Assembly (NCBI GenBank): GCA_002162955.1
Contig: MABD01000030.1
Location: forward strand, 318,326-382,325
Direction: 5' to 3'
Source of the DNA: Gammaproteobacteria bacterium 45_16_T64
GTDB lineage: Bacteria; Pseudomonadota; Gammaproteobacteria; Pseudomonadales; Ketobacteraceae
Length of the DNA stretch: 64,000 nucleotides
The notes under the pieces are model-generated. The model did no database searches. It saw only the letters and a list, made by a program, of their open reading frames with translations, and was not told the DNA's origin. This document shows, in pieces, positions 7,822-16,769 of this stretch. Position 1 is the first letter of the stretch. Each line of letters begins with the position of its first letter. The translations under genes were made by a program, and so were the position numbers.

Positions 7822-9300
7822 GTGTCGAACAGCAGTTTTAATGTATTTAATCTAGGTGATGGAAAGATAAAAGTGCTTCACCTGTCATGGGTGGCATTTT
7901 TTATTACCTTCTTTATGTGGTTCTGCCATGCCTCATTGATGCCGTATATTCAGATAACCTTCGGCTTAACCGACGCAGAAGCAAAAGCGCTATTATTCTT
8001 GAACGTTGCGCTAACCATTCCCGCGAGAACGTTAGTGGGCTCGTTGGTTGATAAGTATGGTCCGCGCTTAATGTTCAGTCTTCTGTTGGCGATTTCTGGT
8101 GTGATCTGTTTGGCTTTTGCGTCAGCACAAACCTATGAACAACTAGCAGCGGCGCGTTTCTTATTAGGCTTTACCGGTGCTGGGTTTGTTATTGGCATAC
8201 GCTTAGTGACCGAATGGTTCGCTGCTAAACAAGCAGGAGCGGCGCAGGGAATTTATGGAGGGTGGGGCAACTTTGGCGCTGCGGTAGCTAATTTTACCTT
8301 ACCCGCGATGGCGGTAGGTTTTGCATCCATTATGACCGATGGTTGGAGGGCAGCCGTTGCGATATCTGGCATTGTCGCGATTTTGTATTCCTTTGTCTTT
8401 TATCGTTATGTTCGAAACACACCAAAAGGAGCAACCTACTTTTCGCCGAAAAAATTGGGCCCGATGGAAGTCACCAGTAAAGGCGACTTTGTACTGTATG
8501 TCATTATGTGTGTGCCGATCTTTGCGGCAATGGCCATTATTTGCTGGCGATTATCACCTGCCGGTGTAGCGTTATTGTCGGAATCAATGACCAATGCTAT
8601 TTGGGTAGGGCTAGGTGTTTGGTTCTTATGGCAAGTGGTGAATATCTACCGGGTGAATAAAGAAAACCTCAATACAGAAATTCCCGAGTTACACCGGTAT
8701 AAATTCAAACAAGTGGCCATGTTAGATCTTGCTTATATGGTGACCTTTGGATCGGAAGTGGCGGTGGTGTCGATGTTGCCATTATATTTTACGACAGAGT
8801 TTGGCTACGAACCTGCAAAGGCAGCGTTATTAGCAGGGTTCTTTATGGCGATGAACTTGGTTGCTCGTCCAGGTGGCGGTTACTTAAGTGATAAAATAGG
8901 CCGAAAGAAAACCTTGTTGCTGACGGTTCTTGGATCCGCTATTGGGTACTTTGGATTATCGTTTATTGCTCCGGAATGGGAGTTTTGGATGATTACCGCC
9001 GTCGTGGTGTTTTGTTCTTTCTTTGTGCAAGCAGGGGCAGGGGCAACCTTTGGTGTTGTGCCAACGATAAAGCGTCGACTCACGGGTCAAATTGCGGGCA
9101 TGACGGGGGCCTATGGTAATGTTGGTGCCGCATCATTCTTATTGGTGAATTCTCTTGCCGATGCGAATACCTTCTTTATGGTGATTGCGGTCTCTTGTGT
9201 TGTCGTGTTTGGGTTACTAACGGTATTTCTTGATGAGCCAAAAGGGCAAATTGCAGAAATATTAGAAGATGGAACCGTAGAACTGATTGATGTGTCTTAA
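7822..9300 (+). CDS. Nitrate/nitrite transporter, MFS NNP (NarK/NasA) family
   Basis: 492 residues with about twelve membrane helices. The NNP signatures are present: the first-half block FTGAGFVIGIRLVTEWF and GIYGGWGNFGAAVANF, with a conserved Arg for the anion, and the second-half nitrate signature GATFGVVPTIKRRLTG followed by GMTGAYGNVGA. The D-K-x-G-R loop (LSDKIGRKK) is typical of MFS. The start is GTG, preceded by GGAGA. The NtrC and sigma-54 sites upstream imply an assimilatory role, i.e. nitrate or nitrite uptake when ammonium is scarce, rather than a respiratory NarK. No nitrate reductase gene lies nearby. Two hairpins follow the stop. Confidence 0.88.
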   Translation: MSNSSFNVFNLGDGKIKVLHLSWVAFFITFFMWFCHASLMPYIQITFGLTDAEAKALLFLNVALTIPARTLVGSLVDKYGPRLMFSLLLAISGVICLAFASAQTYEQLAAARFLLGFTGAGFVIGIRLVTEWFAAKQAGAAQGIYGGWGNFGAAVANFTLPAMAVGFASIMTDGWRAAVAISGIVAILYSFVFYRYVRNTPKGATYFSPKKLGPMEVTSKGDFVLYVIMCVPIFAAMAIICWRLSPAGVALLSESMTNAIWVGLGVWFLWQVVNIYRVNKENLNTEIPELHRYKFKQVAMLDLAYMVTFGSEVAVVSMLPLYFTTEFGYEPAKAALLAGFFMAMNLVARPGGGYLSDKIGRKKTLLLTVLGSAIGYFGLSFIAPEWEFWMITAVVVFCSFFVQAGAGATFGVVPTIKRRLTGQIAGMTGAYGNVGAASFLLVNSLADANTFFMVIAVSCVVVFGLLTVFLDEPKGQIAEILEDGTVELIDVS

Positions 9301-9313
9301 GGACTAATGTCCT

Positions 9314-9346
9314 AAGGAGGTGGATAGTGTTAGAATCCGCCTCCTT
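9314..9346 (+). terminator. Stem-loop after the nitrate transporter gene
   Basis: Arms AAGGAGGTGGAT and ATCCGCCTCCTT (12 bp with one G-U) enclose a 9-base loop 13 bases after the stop; a smaller GGAC/GTCC hairpin precedes it. No clear T-run follows, so it may protect the 3' end or end transcription only partly. Confidence 0.5.
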
Positions 9347-9381
9347 CCCTCAAGCTTGTTAACAAATAGGTAAATTGTAAG

Positions 9382-9759
9382 ATGACTATCGTCCGGTGGG
9401 TACTTGCCCGAATCATTCTATTGGTTGATTTTTTATATAGGCCTTCAGCCGTTAGCCGTGATGCGGCAGAGCAAGCGGAAGTAAATACCTTAGCAAAGTC
9501 CCTCACCTTGTATCAGTATGCGGCGTGTCCATTCTGTGTAAAGGTTCGATGGGCGATGAAGCGACAAGGGCTACCTATCGCCACACGAGACGCTAAGCGA
9601 GATGCCAAGGCAGCGGCAGAGTTAGAAGCGGAAGGTGGTGCCCTGAAAGTGCCTTGTTTGCGTATAGAAGAGAATAACGGTGTGACGTGGATGTATGAGT
9701 CGTCCGATATTATTGCATACCTAGAGCAGCGGTTTGATATGGTGGCAGAGCCTTCGTAA
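9382..9759 (+). CDS. Glutaredoxin-like thiol-disulfide protein with N-terminal membrane segment
   Basis: 125 residues. A short hydrophobic stretch (about 5-20) precedes a glutaredoxin/GST-N fold beginning LTLYQYAACPFCVKVRWAM. The CPFC pair at about residues 49-52 is the redox centre, followed by the cis-Pro region LKVPCLRI and the C-terminal MYESSDIIAYLEQRF. It should reduce disulfides or glutathione adducts; the membrane segment suggests it is tethered rather than soluble. It stands alone between the nitrate transporter gene and a convergent di-iron membrane enzyme, sharing a bidirectional terminator with the latter. Confidence 0.85.
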   Translation: MTIVRWVLARIILLVDFLYRPSAVSRDAAEQAEVNTLAKSLTLYQYAACPFCVKVRWAMKRQGLPIATRDAKRDAKAAAELEAEGGALKVPCLRIEENNGVTWMYESSDIIAYLEQRFDMVAEPS

Positions 9760-9786
9760 GTCAGCATTCTGCTACGATGACAGCAT

Positions 9787-9817
9787 AAAAAAAGGCGATG
9801 ATATCATCGCCTTTTTT
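9787..9817. terminator. Bidirectional intrinsic terminator
   Basis: The perfect dyad GGCGATGATATCATCGCC is flanked by an A-run on one side and a T-run on the other, between the convergent glutaredoxin-like and sterol-desaturase-like genes, so it can serve both strands. Confidence 0.85.
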
Positions 9818-9862
9818 ATGCCTAATGTTTAGGTGCAGCTTCTAGGTGTAATATGCTTCGCC

Positions 9863-10768
9863 CTATAGTGTGGGCGTGACTGCTTGGTCTGCGTTCTCGT
9901 CTGTATGCTTGGTTAAACCGTAGTAATGCACTTGTTCATTCCTTGCGGGTAACCACGTGCCCATCATCTTGTCCCATACCGCAAGGCAGGTCCCAATATT
10001 TTTGTCTACATGCTGGGGGGCCGTACTGTGGTGGATCTGGTGTTGTGCGGGGCTGATAAATACCGCTTCAAGCTTTCCAAATGATAGCCAAATCGGGCTA
10101 TGCCGTAGATTGGCTCCCAGTAGATTGAATAAGAAACCAAACGCCTCAATGCCCAAAATATCCCAGCCATTGATCTTGTCGCGAAACAGATAGATAAACA
10201 GGCCGCTGATTAAACCAAATACAATCATGCCACGGAGGTAATAGAGGACCATTTCGACGGGGTGTACTCGGTGAATGGTCAGAGGGGTGAGCATCGTTGC
10301 GCTATGGTGCACCTTATGAAAATGCCATAACCAAGGTAATTTATGTGAGAGGTAGTGCAGGGTAAAGCGAGAAATATCTTCGGTCAAAAAGTAACAGGCG
10401 GAATAGAGTAATCCGATGAGAGCGATAGGTGTATGAAGGGTTGGTGCGTCGCCGAGATTACTCTGCAAGAACGAGGCAACAATCACCGTTGCTCCCAGTT
10501 TCACGCCAAAGCTGGGGACCAGTAGTACTGCTCGAATCACACTGTTGAGAAACAACAGACTCACGTCAACAAGAGAAGACCGAGTAAACCAATAACGAGG
10601 GTTTACTAATGCGGCGAGTTGAGCTTTAGGGGAAAAAGATCGCTGGCTTACAGTAACACTGATGCTTGCGAGAATTAACGACGAGAGGAGAAAGCCCCAG
10701 AAAATCCGTTTACTGGGGTCAACAGGGTAAGCAAAGGGGGCTAAAAGCCCTTCTATCAAATATTCCAT
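9863..10768 (-). CDS. Sterol desaturase/fatty acid hydroxylase superfamily membrane di-iron enzyme
   Basis: 301 residues with four or five membrane helices. The histidine boxes are complete: HYLSH (138-142), HFHKVHH (149-155), HRVHP and LRHS (His223), and HQIHH (243-247). This is the ERG3/fatty-acid-hydroxylase pattern that holds two irons and uses oxygen to hydroxylate or desaturate a lipid. It ends the minus-strand operon that starts with the DUF4856 gene, 34 bases after the TonB receptor gene, so an iron-dependent enzyme is placed with iron-acquisition genes. The substrate (sterol, fatty acid or other lipid) cannot be told. Confidence 0.85.
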   Translation of the reverse strand: MEYLIEGLLAPFAYPVDPSKRIFWGFLLSSLILASISVTVSQRSFSPKAQLAALVNPRYWFTRSSLVDVSLLFLNSVIRAVLLVPSFGVKLGATVIVASFLQSNLGDAPTLHTPIALIGLLYSACYFLTEDISRFTLHYLSHKLPWLWHFHKVHHSATMLTPLTIHRVHPVEMVLYYLRGMIVFGLISGLFIYLFRDKINGWDILGIEAFGFLFNLLGANLRHSPIWLSFGKLEAVFISPAQHQIHHSTAPQHVDKNIGTCLAVWDKMMGTWLPARNEQVHYYGLTKHTDENADQAVTPTL

Positions 10769-10802
10769 TGCTTACCCGAGGTTGCTTATATGTTGATGAG
10801 AC

Positions 10803-12989
10803 TTAGAACGTGTATTTTACACGTGCGTAGTAAGAGCGAGGCTTGTTAGGTCGGGCGCCGAAAGGGCGACGAGACACAACGGCTTCTTCATCAAATATGT
10901 TGTCGATGGTGAACTGAGTGAGTAGGCTTTCGCTTACGTTCCAGCTTAGCGACATATCAACAGTGGTGAGGGCATCGGTATAGGCTTCCTCTCGAATGTC
11001 GTCCTGTCCCGGCACATCACGCATTTGATCGGTATATTTTACCGCAACAAAATACTGCCAGATATCGCTTTCGATGCCGGCTTGTACGCGTGCAATATTT
11101 CTTGGTAGGTAAGGCAGTTCGTCACCTTCTTGTACATCACCCCATTGTGAAAAGTCCGATCTAAAGGTTTCTTGGAACTCCGATCGTGTATAGGTATAGG
11201 AAGCCGATAGCGGAAGTGAATATCCGCTGTCTAGGTCAATATAATAGCTGCCTGTTGCTTCAACGCCATAGATCTTAACGGCGTCACCATTAAATTCGTC
11301 TCCTACATCACATGCGGTATCGCTGGCTCGACAGCGGCCAATCAGATTGTCGTAATCGCTGAAGAAACCAATAACGTCAGTTCGCAGTGCGTCATTTTCG
11401 TATCGAATTCCCGCTTCATAGTTGATACTTTCTTCTGGGTCTGCTTCTGAGCCAGGTCCTGCAGGAGAGAAGCCTTTGTTGACACCGGCAAGTAAGCCAA
11501 CGGTTTCGGTATACTGCCAAAAAACACCGATACCGGGCATAAACACTGATTGGTTACTATCTTTATCGGTATTTGCTTCGCGATCTTCAAACTTACCTTC
11601 GATATTTTCATATCGAAGTCCGGCGGTAATTTCCCAAGCGTCCCAAAAAATCTTGTCTTGGATAAATAAAGCAAGGGCAGTCGTATCCGCCTTGTTATCA
11701 CCTTTGAGTCCACTGTAATCGTTGTAATCCACCAGTTGTCCGCTTTCCATTCGGTAGCCTTTGACAGTGTGATAGCGATCTACATAATCGTAGTGATAAC
11801 GTGCACCAACCGTTAATTCCTGATCGAATTTATCGCCTGCAATATCAAATAGGCCCGATACCTGAAGGCCGTAGGAACCGTAGGTTCGGTCATTGTTGGT
11901 GATGTCGATCAGCTCTCTATTATCTCCAGGGGTGGAATCCTGCTCGCCACGAATAATACCGATAAGGTTCGGGTAGTCTTCTTCGTTATTCAGTACTGTG
12001 TTAGCTGGAGTGTTATCAATAAATCCATCAAACTTATTCCAGGAACGATTAAATTCATTCCAATACAATTTGGAATTCAACTTAAAGGTATCGCTAATCA
12101 TAATGACGTGATCAAGGTGTATTTGAGAATGATCAGATTCAAATTTATCTAACTGGCTAGCGGCATACCGTTGATAGGGGTCATCATCAAAATTCTCATC
12201 CGTAAGGCCAAGGTAAGTCTCATCGGATTCTTCATCGGCATAGCCCAGTTTAAGGGTGAACTGCTGTGGCATATCAACATCACCTGAGGTACGCCACTGT
12301 AGCTTTGTATTAAGGTCGTTGCGCACAAACCCTGTATCATCGCCATTTTCCAGTTCTTTAAATCCGTCAGCGCCATAGGTCAGTGCTTCTACCCAGTAAC
12401 CAAACTGTTCGCTGTTGTCGCCGTACTGTACACGAAGTTTGTGGTAGGCGTCGCTACCGATGGTGGCATCGATCTCGCCACCTGCCTCATCAGGTATGGC
12501 TTTTGTGGCAAAGTTGATAGCACCACCGACAGTATGGGGACCGTGAAGAATTGCTGATGGCCCTTTAATCACTTCGACGGCGGCCATGCGAGGAATATTA
12601 GGAATATAATAGGCCGCAGGTGCGGTATAGGGCGCGGGCGAGATTAATACGCCGTCTTCCATTAAGGTGATTTTCTGGCTTCTGTCAGAAGTAGCACCAC
12701 GAATCCCTATGTTAGGGCGTAATCCGTAACCATCTTCCTGTCTTACATAAACACCAGGCACAAAGCTCATGACTTGGTTTAAATCGGTGTAGTCAAATTG
12801 TTCCAATACTTCTTGATCCAGAAGTTGGGCAGAGCCACCCAGGGTATCGATGGCTTCTTGGCCGCCGGTAACAAGGACTTCTTCAACAATTCTGGGTGTT
12901 TCAGGTGCTGTGTTCTTTGCATTGTCTTCGGGTTGTGCGATAAGGTTCGCACTGCTGACAAGGGCCAATAAACCGGCTATTTTTTTCAT
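10803..12989 (-). CDS. TonB-dependent outer-membrane receptor, FecA-like
   Basis: About 728 residues from the ATG that starts the signal peptide MKKIAGLLALVSSANLIAQ; an upstream in-frame ATG would spoil that signal, and AGGAA stands at a suitable distance. A TonB-box-like stretch EEVLVTGG follows, then the plug domain (LNQVMSFVPGVYVR, NIGIRGATSDRS, VEVIKGPSAILHGPHTVGGAINF), then a beta barrel ending in the canonical aromatic residue (YYARVKYTF). There is no N-terminal FecA signalling domain, so it lacks transcriptional self-signalling. It lies 38 bases downstream of the imelysin gene and should bring a ferric or other metal complex through the outer membrane. Confidence 0.92.
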   Translation of the reverse strand: MKKIAGLLALVSSANLIAQPEDNAKNTAPETPRIVEEVLVTGGQEAIDTLGGSAQLLDQEVLEQFDYTDLNQVMSFVPGVYVRQEDGYGLRPNIGIRGATSDRSQKITLMEDGVLISPAPYTAPAAYYIPNIPRMAAVEVIKGPSAILHGPHTVGGAINFATKAIPDEAGGEIDATIGSDAYHKLRVQYGDNSEQFGYWVEALTYGADGFKELENGDDTGFVRNDLNTKLQWRTSGDVDMPQQFTLKLGYADEESDETYLGLTDENFDDDPYQRYAASQLDKFESDHSQIHLDHVIMISDTFKLNSKLYWNEFNRSWNKFDGFIDNTPANTVLNNEEDYPNLIGIIRGEQDSTPGDNRELIDITNNDRTYGSYGLQVSGLFDIAGDKFDQELTVGARYHYDYVDRYHTVKGYRMESGQLVDYNDYSGLKGDNKADTTALALFIQDKIFWDAWEITAGLRYENIEGKFEDREANTDKDSNQSVFMPGIGVFWQYTETVGLLAGVNKGFSPAGPGSEADPEESINYEAGIRYENDALRTDVIGFFSDYDNLIGRCRASDTACDVGDEFNGDAVKIYGVEATGSYYIDLDSGYSLPLSASYTYTRSEFQETFRSDFSQWGDVQEGDELPYLPRNIARVQAGIESDIWQYFVAVKYTDQMRDVPGQDDIREEAYTDALTTVDMSLSWNVSESLLTQFTIDNIFDEEAVVSRRPFGARPNKPRSYYARVKYTF

Positions 12990-13027
12990 TGTAATCATTT
13001 CCTGTGCAATCAAATATGTAGAGTGAG

Positions 13028-14242
13028 CTAGTCGTTATCTGACTGCGCGCCTTCAGGGATACTCTGGCTGATTGCAGCAACAAAGCCTGATTTTAAGGTA
13101 TCAGTAATATTTTTTACATGACCGTAAAGGTTACATGCAGGGAAGCTACTGGGGGTGTCTGGTGCTGCGGTTGCATTGGTACACTCAGTTTCTTCTAACG
13201 TGCTATCGATTTCTGTGGCCTGATCAAATGCACTGGTGCTGTTGTTGTTTATTTCTGTGATAGCGTCATCGACATATTGTAATAGGTCTTCGGTAACCTG
13301 TGGGACGCCGGCATCACTAATCAAGCTATCGAGACCTAACCCGCCATTACCGGTTAAGAAATCTTCAAAGCTCTCTAGGTTTACCTTGATATTTGCTAAT
13401 GAACTCTCGCTATAGGCAGATTCAAGCTGGCTAGGGCAGGTAAAGTCACTGCAAGAAGAGCTGATACCCATCGCGATTCCTAGTTTCTTATCCTTAACAA
13501 TGGTTTCAAGATAAAATAAGCCATCACTGATTGCGGTTAGAAACTCTTCGGCTTTTTCCGGGTTAATAAAAACACCTCGGTAGTTACTCCCATCTAATTC
13601 CCATTCAGTGGTTACTGACGCCATCGCTGAGCTCAGATCATCAGCGACTATACGGGCTAAATCGCAGCGCCATTCTTTGCGTTCTTGCTCTGTGCGCGCG
13701 TTCCAGTCCGTAGTTTCAGTGATTTGACTAGGGCAGGTGTGAGTAAGGTCGGTGTTAAATAATAGGTATTCGATGCTACCGAGGCCTTTTTGGTTTCTTG
13801 ACCGTGCATCAAAGTCAAAGCTTACGTCTTGTGCCGATACTGCTGCTTGGTCAATTCCACAGGTGCTGATAGATAAGTCAGCATAGGGGAGGATACGGTT
13901 TTGAAGTGCATTTTCATCGTCGGTAACAGGGCCAAATTTATGAACTTCGGCCCGCTGCCATGCTGCCATGGTGGTTAACCAGGCATTTTTTGCCGTGGTA
14001 AGTGCAGTTGCTTCACTGCCTGAACCGATGGCATCACAATATTGTTGTATGCTTCCGCTTGCCCCAGCAAGTCCTGCCGCTGCGGTTGAAGATGCTTGAT
14101 AATTGGGGATGATAATATTATCGGCAAGGTCTTGGTAGAGTGAATATAGCTCTGTGGATTCTTCGGAGCTAGAGCTGCTTCCGCAGCCTTGCATTGTTAA
14201 CGCCAAGGTCATGACCGACATTGCAGTGGCAATTTTTTTCAT
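13028..14242 (-). CDS. Imelysin family lipoprotein (periplasmic iron-uptake component)
   Basis: 404 residues with a lipoprotein signal (QGCGSS, Cys at about 20). The imelysin fold is shown by AWQRAEVHKFGPV in the first half and GLGSIEYLLF, the counterpart of the GxHxxE signature (here with Ser rather than His), with a long helical C-terminal repeat. Imelysins such as IrpA and Algp7 are linked to iron uptake and are not proven peptidases. It sits between the DUF4856 lipoprotein gene and the TonB receptor gene. A terminator-like hairpin before it suggests reduced expression relative to the first gene. Many cysteines (about ten) suggest disulfides in the periplasm. Confidence 0.85.
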   Translation of the reverse strand: MKKIATAMSVMTLALTMQGCGSSSSSEESTELYSLYQDLADNIIIPNYQASSTAAAGLAGASGSIQQYCDAIGSGSEATALTTAKNAWLTTMAAWQRAEVHKFGPVTDDENALQNRILPYADLSISTCGIDQAAVSAQDVSFDFDARSRNQKGLGSIEYLLFNTDLTHTCPSQITETTDWNARTEQERKEWRCDLARIVADDLSSAMASVTTEWELDGSNYRGVFINPEKAEEFLTAISDGLFYLETIVKDKKLGIAMGISSSCSDFTCPSQLESAYSESSLANIKVNLESFEDFLTGNGGLGLDSLISDAGVPQVTEDLLQYVDDAITEINNNSTSAFDQATEIDSTLEETECTNATAAPDTPSSFPACNLYGHVKNITDTLKSGFVAAISQSIPEGAQSDND

Positions 14243-14290
14243 GAAGGTTTCTCAGTAAAAAGTGTATTTTTTTGAATTGGAACAAACGAC

Positions 14291-14312
14291 AAAAGGCGCC
14301 TAGGCGCCTTTT
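14291..14312. terminator. Intercistronic hairpin with A and T flanks (attenuator)
   Basis: The perfect dyad AAAAGGCGCCTAGGCGCCTTTT lies between the DUF4856 and imelysin genes. On the minus strand it ends with a short T-run, so it probably stops part of the transcripts and lets the first gene be expressed most. Confidence 0.65.
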
Positions 14313-14335
14313 GTTAATTTTACAGGGTTACTGTT

Positions 14336-15832
14336 TTACCAGTTATCGACATCGGTTGCATCAAACTCATAAGCGGTTTGTAAAATACCTTGGGCAGTAA
14401 GGAGGTCTGCACGGTACTCTGCAACAGCAGTAGCGGCATCACCTGTCGCTGCTACGCCATTCTGTGAACCGTCGGCTAGTACTGGTGCATCACCCATTAA
14501 CTCGAAGATTTGCTTGAGGTCATCAACATCAATGCCGGCAACAGACCCATCTCTGAAGGGTGAGTAGGGGCTGAACTGTAAACCCAGTGCAAAACCTTTC
14601 ATTTCACTCCAATGTTTGGCGACGTCCATATAGTTATCAAGGTCTGCGAAATTATCGCCCTCATAATTGCTGAGGTCAGAGCGTAGATCATTGATGTAGT
14701 GAACGACGGTGGCGGAGATACATTTTTCCCATGTTTTTGCTGCAATTCCAGCTTGTGTTTCTAATGTGGCGTCAAGTGCAGTGATTTGGTCTGCAGTAAG
14801 GGTATTCCCTGCTGCTTCATTCAGGGCTTGGCGACCTGCTAGGAAGGCATCAAAAGCGGTTTTAGTAAAGTCTGTGGTACGACCGATATCTCGTTTTGCA
14901 CAGTTAACAGAATTAGAAAGGTTTATTTCAGAACGAAGATCTATTAGCCCATCACCACTCAAGTCATTGTAGCCGTTAGCATATTCAGCTCGACCGCTCT
15001 GTGCGCGGATTTCAGTGTCGGTATAATCATTGTAATTACGCGCAGCACCAAAATAGCCGAAACTCTCATCCCATTTGTGCTCTGCCGTGGTATAGGCTTT
15101 AGTCCCGTCCTGAGTGTTGGCACCAGAAAAATCGTATTGTAGGTAGTCATTGGTGCCCTGGGAGAAATTAACCGCGCCAAGTAAGAACTTTTGGATTAAC
15201 TGTTTAAAATCACGTCCTTTGGTATCAACGGTTGCAGAAGTAATAATGGCATCGCCACCAGTCACATCAATTGTTGGATCGGTTACATCTCTAACCGTTG
15301 TTTGAAGCTCAGCGAGAAGGTAGTCAACCAATTCAATCGGTAGTGGGTCTCCATCCATACCCTCTACCCAACCAAAAAATTCATCGCCAATAAGCATTGA
15401 AGTTTCACCGCCGCCGCTACCATCGCCGCCCGCTATTTTTCCATCGAGGGTTTTTCCTGTACTAATATCGCCATAGGTGGGACCAGGCTCAACAGTCTCG
15501 TCTGTAATCTCGAATAGGTAATTGGTAGTGTCTACGTCTCCGCTAATGTAGAAACCGATATCGGTTACGACTTCTGCGCCAGCTTCTTTTTCCAGATCAC
15601 CAATTGCTTCTGTTAAATCGGCGACTAGAATTTGACGCGCGGTCTGACCAGTGTAGCTAACAGCACTCTCACCATCTAAGAACTTACTGCTAAACGCGTA
15701 CTGCGTCGCTGAGTCACTTGAACCCGCGTCTGAGCCGTCGCTACCACCACCACCGCCGCCGCAGCCGGTAAGAAGAATTGCTGTTGTTAGAGCGCTCAAA
15801 CCTAATAGGTTTTGGATTGGGCGAAGTTTCAT
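14336..15832 (-). CDS. DUF4856 domain lipoprotein
   Basis: 498 residues. The lipobox LTGC (Cys about 24) is followed by a Gly/Ser/Asp-rich linker. The body shows the DUF4856 (PF16148-like) hallmarks FLLGAVNFSQGTNDYL, HKWDESFGYFGAARNY, and HWSEMKGFALGLQFSPYSPF. Members of this family are regularly encoded beside imelysin and TonB receptor genes, as here, and are taken as surface or periplasmic parts of a metal-uptake system; no biochemical role is established. It is the first gene of the operon, with Fur-like boxes just before its start. Confidence 0.82.
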   Translation of the reverse strand: MKLRPIQNLLGLSALTTAILLTGCGGGGGGSDGSDAGSSDSATQYAFSSKFLDGESAVSYTGQTARQILVADLTEAIGDLEKEAGAEVVTDIGFYISGDVDTTNYLFEITDETVEPGPTYGDISTGKTLDGKIAGGDGSGGGETSMLIGDEFFGWVEGMDGDPLPIELVDYLLAELQTTVRDVTDPTIDVTGGDAIITSATVDTKGRDFKQLIQKFLLGAVNFSQGTNDYLQYDFSGANTQDGTKAYTTAEHKWDESFGYFGAARNYNDYTDTEIRAQSGRAEYANGYNDLSGDGLIDLRSEINLSNSVNCAKRDIGRTTDFTKTAFDAFLAGRQALNEAAGNTLTADQITALDATLETQAGIAAKTWEKCISATVVHYINDLRSDLSNYEGDNFADLDNYMDVAKHWSEMKGFALGLQFSPYSPFRDGSVAGIDVDDLKQIFELMGDAPVLADGSQNGVAATGDAATAVAEYRADLLTAQGILQTAYEFDATDVDNW

Positions 15833-15843
15833 GGTGACCCCCT

Positions 15844-15903
15844 GATAGTGATACTGATTCGTATTTAACCAGCGGAATCGTAGTGAGAATGGTTACTATT
15901 GTC
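15844..15903 (-). promoter_or_regulatory. Two Fur-box-like sites before the DUF4856-imelysin-TonB operon
   Basis: GATAGTGATACTGATTCGT and, 22 bases further upstream, GAGAATGGTTACTATTGTC each match 13 of 19 positions of the Fur consensus GATAATGATAATCATTATC. They lie 12 to 71 bases before the start codon, where promoter and operator should be. Fur is encoded in this window, so iron repression of the operon is likely but inferred. Confidence 0.5.
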
Positions 15904-16095
15904 AATAAAATTCCGGTTTAATATATAAACAAACCTTAGGTTTGGTAATTAAGTCTGGTGAATAACATTACGCACCTAAGCTGCCTAGTTATATTGGGTG
16001 AGTGTTAGATTTCACTAGTCGAAGCAGGTAGAATGCCGCCTTTCTTGTTCGTTTTGCCTGTGGGGCCAAATGACGTCATTGTCACGGTTGGATGT

Positions 16096-16761
16096 ATGCA
16101 GACTTCTATTCTTACGGATGCCGATTTAGCGCAATTACTATCAAACTCTTCCTTACTAGAGGGTGGGGCTGATGCGCCGAAGGTGTTGCTGACCAACGAT
16201 GGCTACATATACAAGCTCTTTTATCGTCCCAAAAGGAAGTTGTCTTCACGAGCGTTATTTTCGCCTTACAAGTTGTTCATCAAGAACAGCCAAGAGCTAC
16301 AGCGACGAAATGTGCCTTCAGTGACGGTATGTAAAACGATGGTGGCAGAAGATGGTCGATTTAACGCACTTCGATATCGTGCCGTTGATGGAATAGAGTT
16401 CAGAGACCACGTGTCTGATGTTGGTAATGGCGGTATTTCGACGCTCGTGGACATTATGGTGGAGCTACACCAGCAGGGCGTTTTTTTCCGAGCGATTCAT
16501 TTAGGCAATATATTACGTCAATCTGATGGCCATTATGCGTTGATTGATATCAGTGATTGTTGGTTTTCATGGGGAGCGCTGGATGCGTTCAGGCGGGCAC
16601 GAAATTTGGCTCATCTATTAAACTATCGTGCGGACAAACCGTATTTCCTAGAATACGGCTATGCAAAATTCATTAATGAATACGCCGTGAGGGCCAAGTT
16701 GGGGAAAGTCAGTACCTGGTTTATAACGTCGTATATCCGGTATAAAGGGGTGGAATTGTAG
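16096..16761 (+). CDS. Small kinase-like protein (Kdo/WaaP, toluene-tolerance group)
   Basis: About 221 residues from the ATG chosen here; an ATG 63 bases upstream would add a hydrophobic stretch not expected in the family. The protein-kinase-like fold is visible as APKVLLTNDGYIYKLFYRPK (Lys of the N-lobe), HQQGVFFRAIHLGNIL (catalytic-loop-like His and Asn) and YALIDISDCWF (metal-binding Asp). This is the pattern of small lipopolysaccharide-core kinases and the so-called toluene tolerance proteins, which act on the inner face of the membrane. It is monocistronic, convergent with a solute-binding protein gene 9 bases away. Substrate not determined. Confidence 0.65.
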   Translation: MQTSILTDADLAQLLSNSSLLEGGADAPKVLLTNDGYIYKLFYRPKRKLSSRALFSPYKLFIKNSQELQRRNVPSVTVCKTMVAEDGRFNALRYRAVDGIEFRDHVSDVGNGGISTLVDIMVELHQQGVFFRAIHLGNILRQSDGHYALIDISDCWFSWGALDAFRRARNLAHLLNYRADKPYFLEYGYAKFINEYAVRAKLGKVSTWFITSYIRYKGVEL

Positions 16762-16769
16762 GTGTTTCT

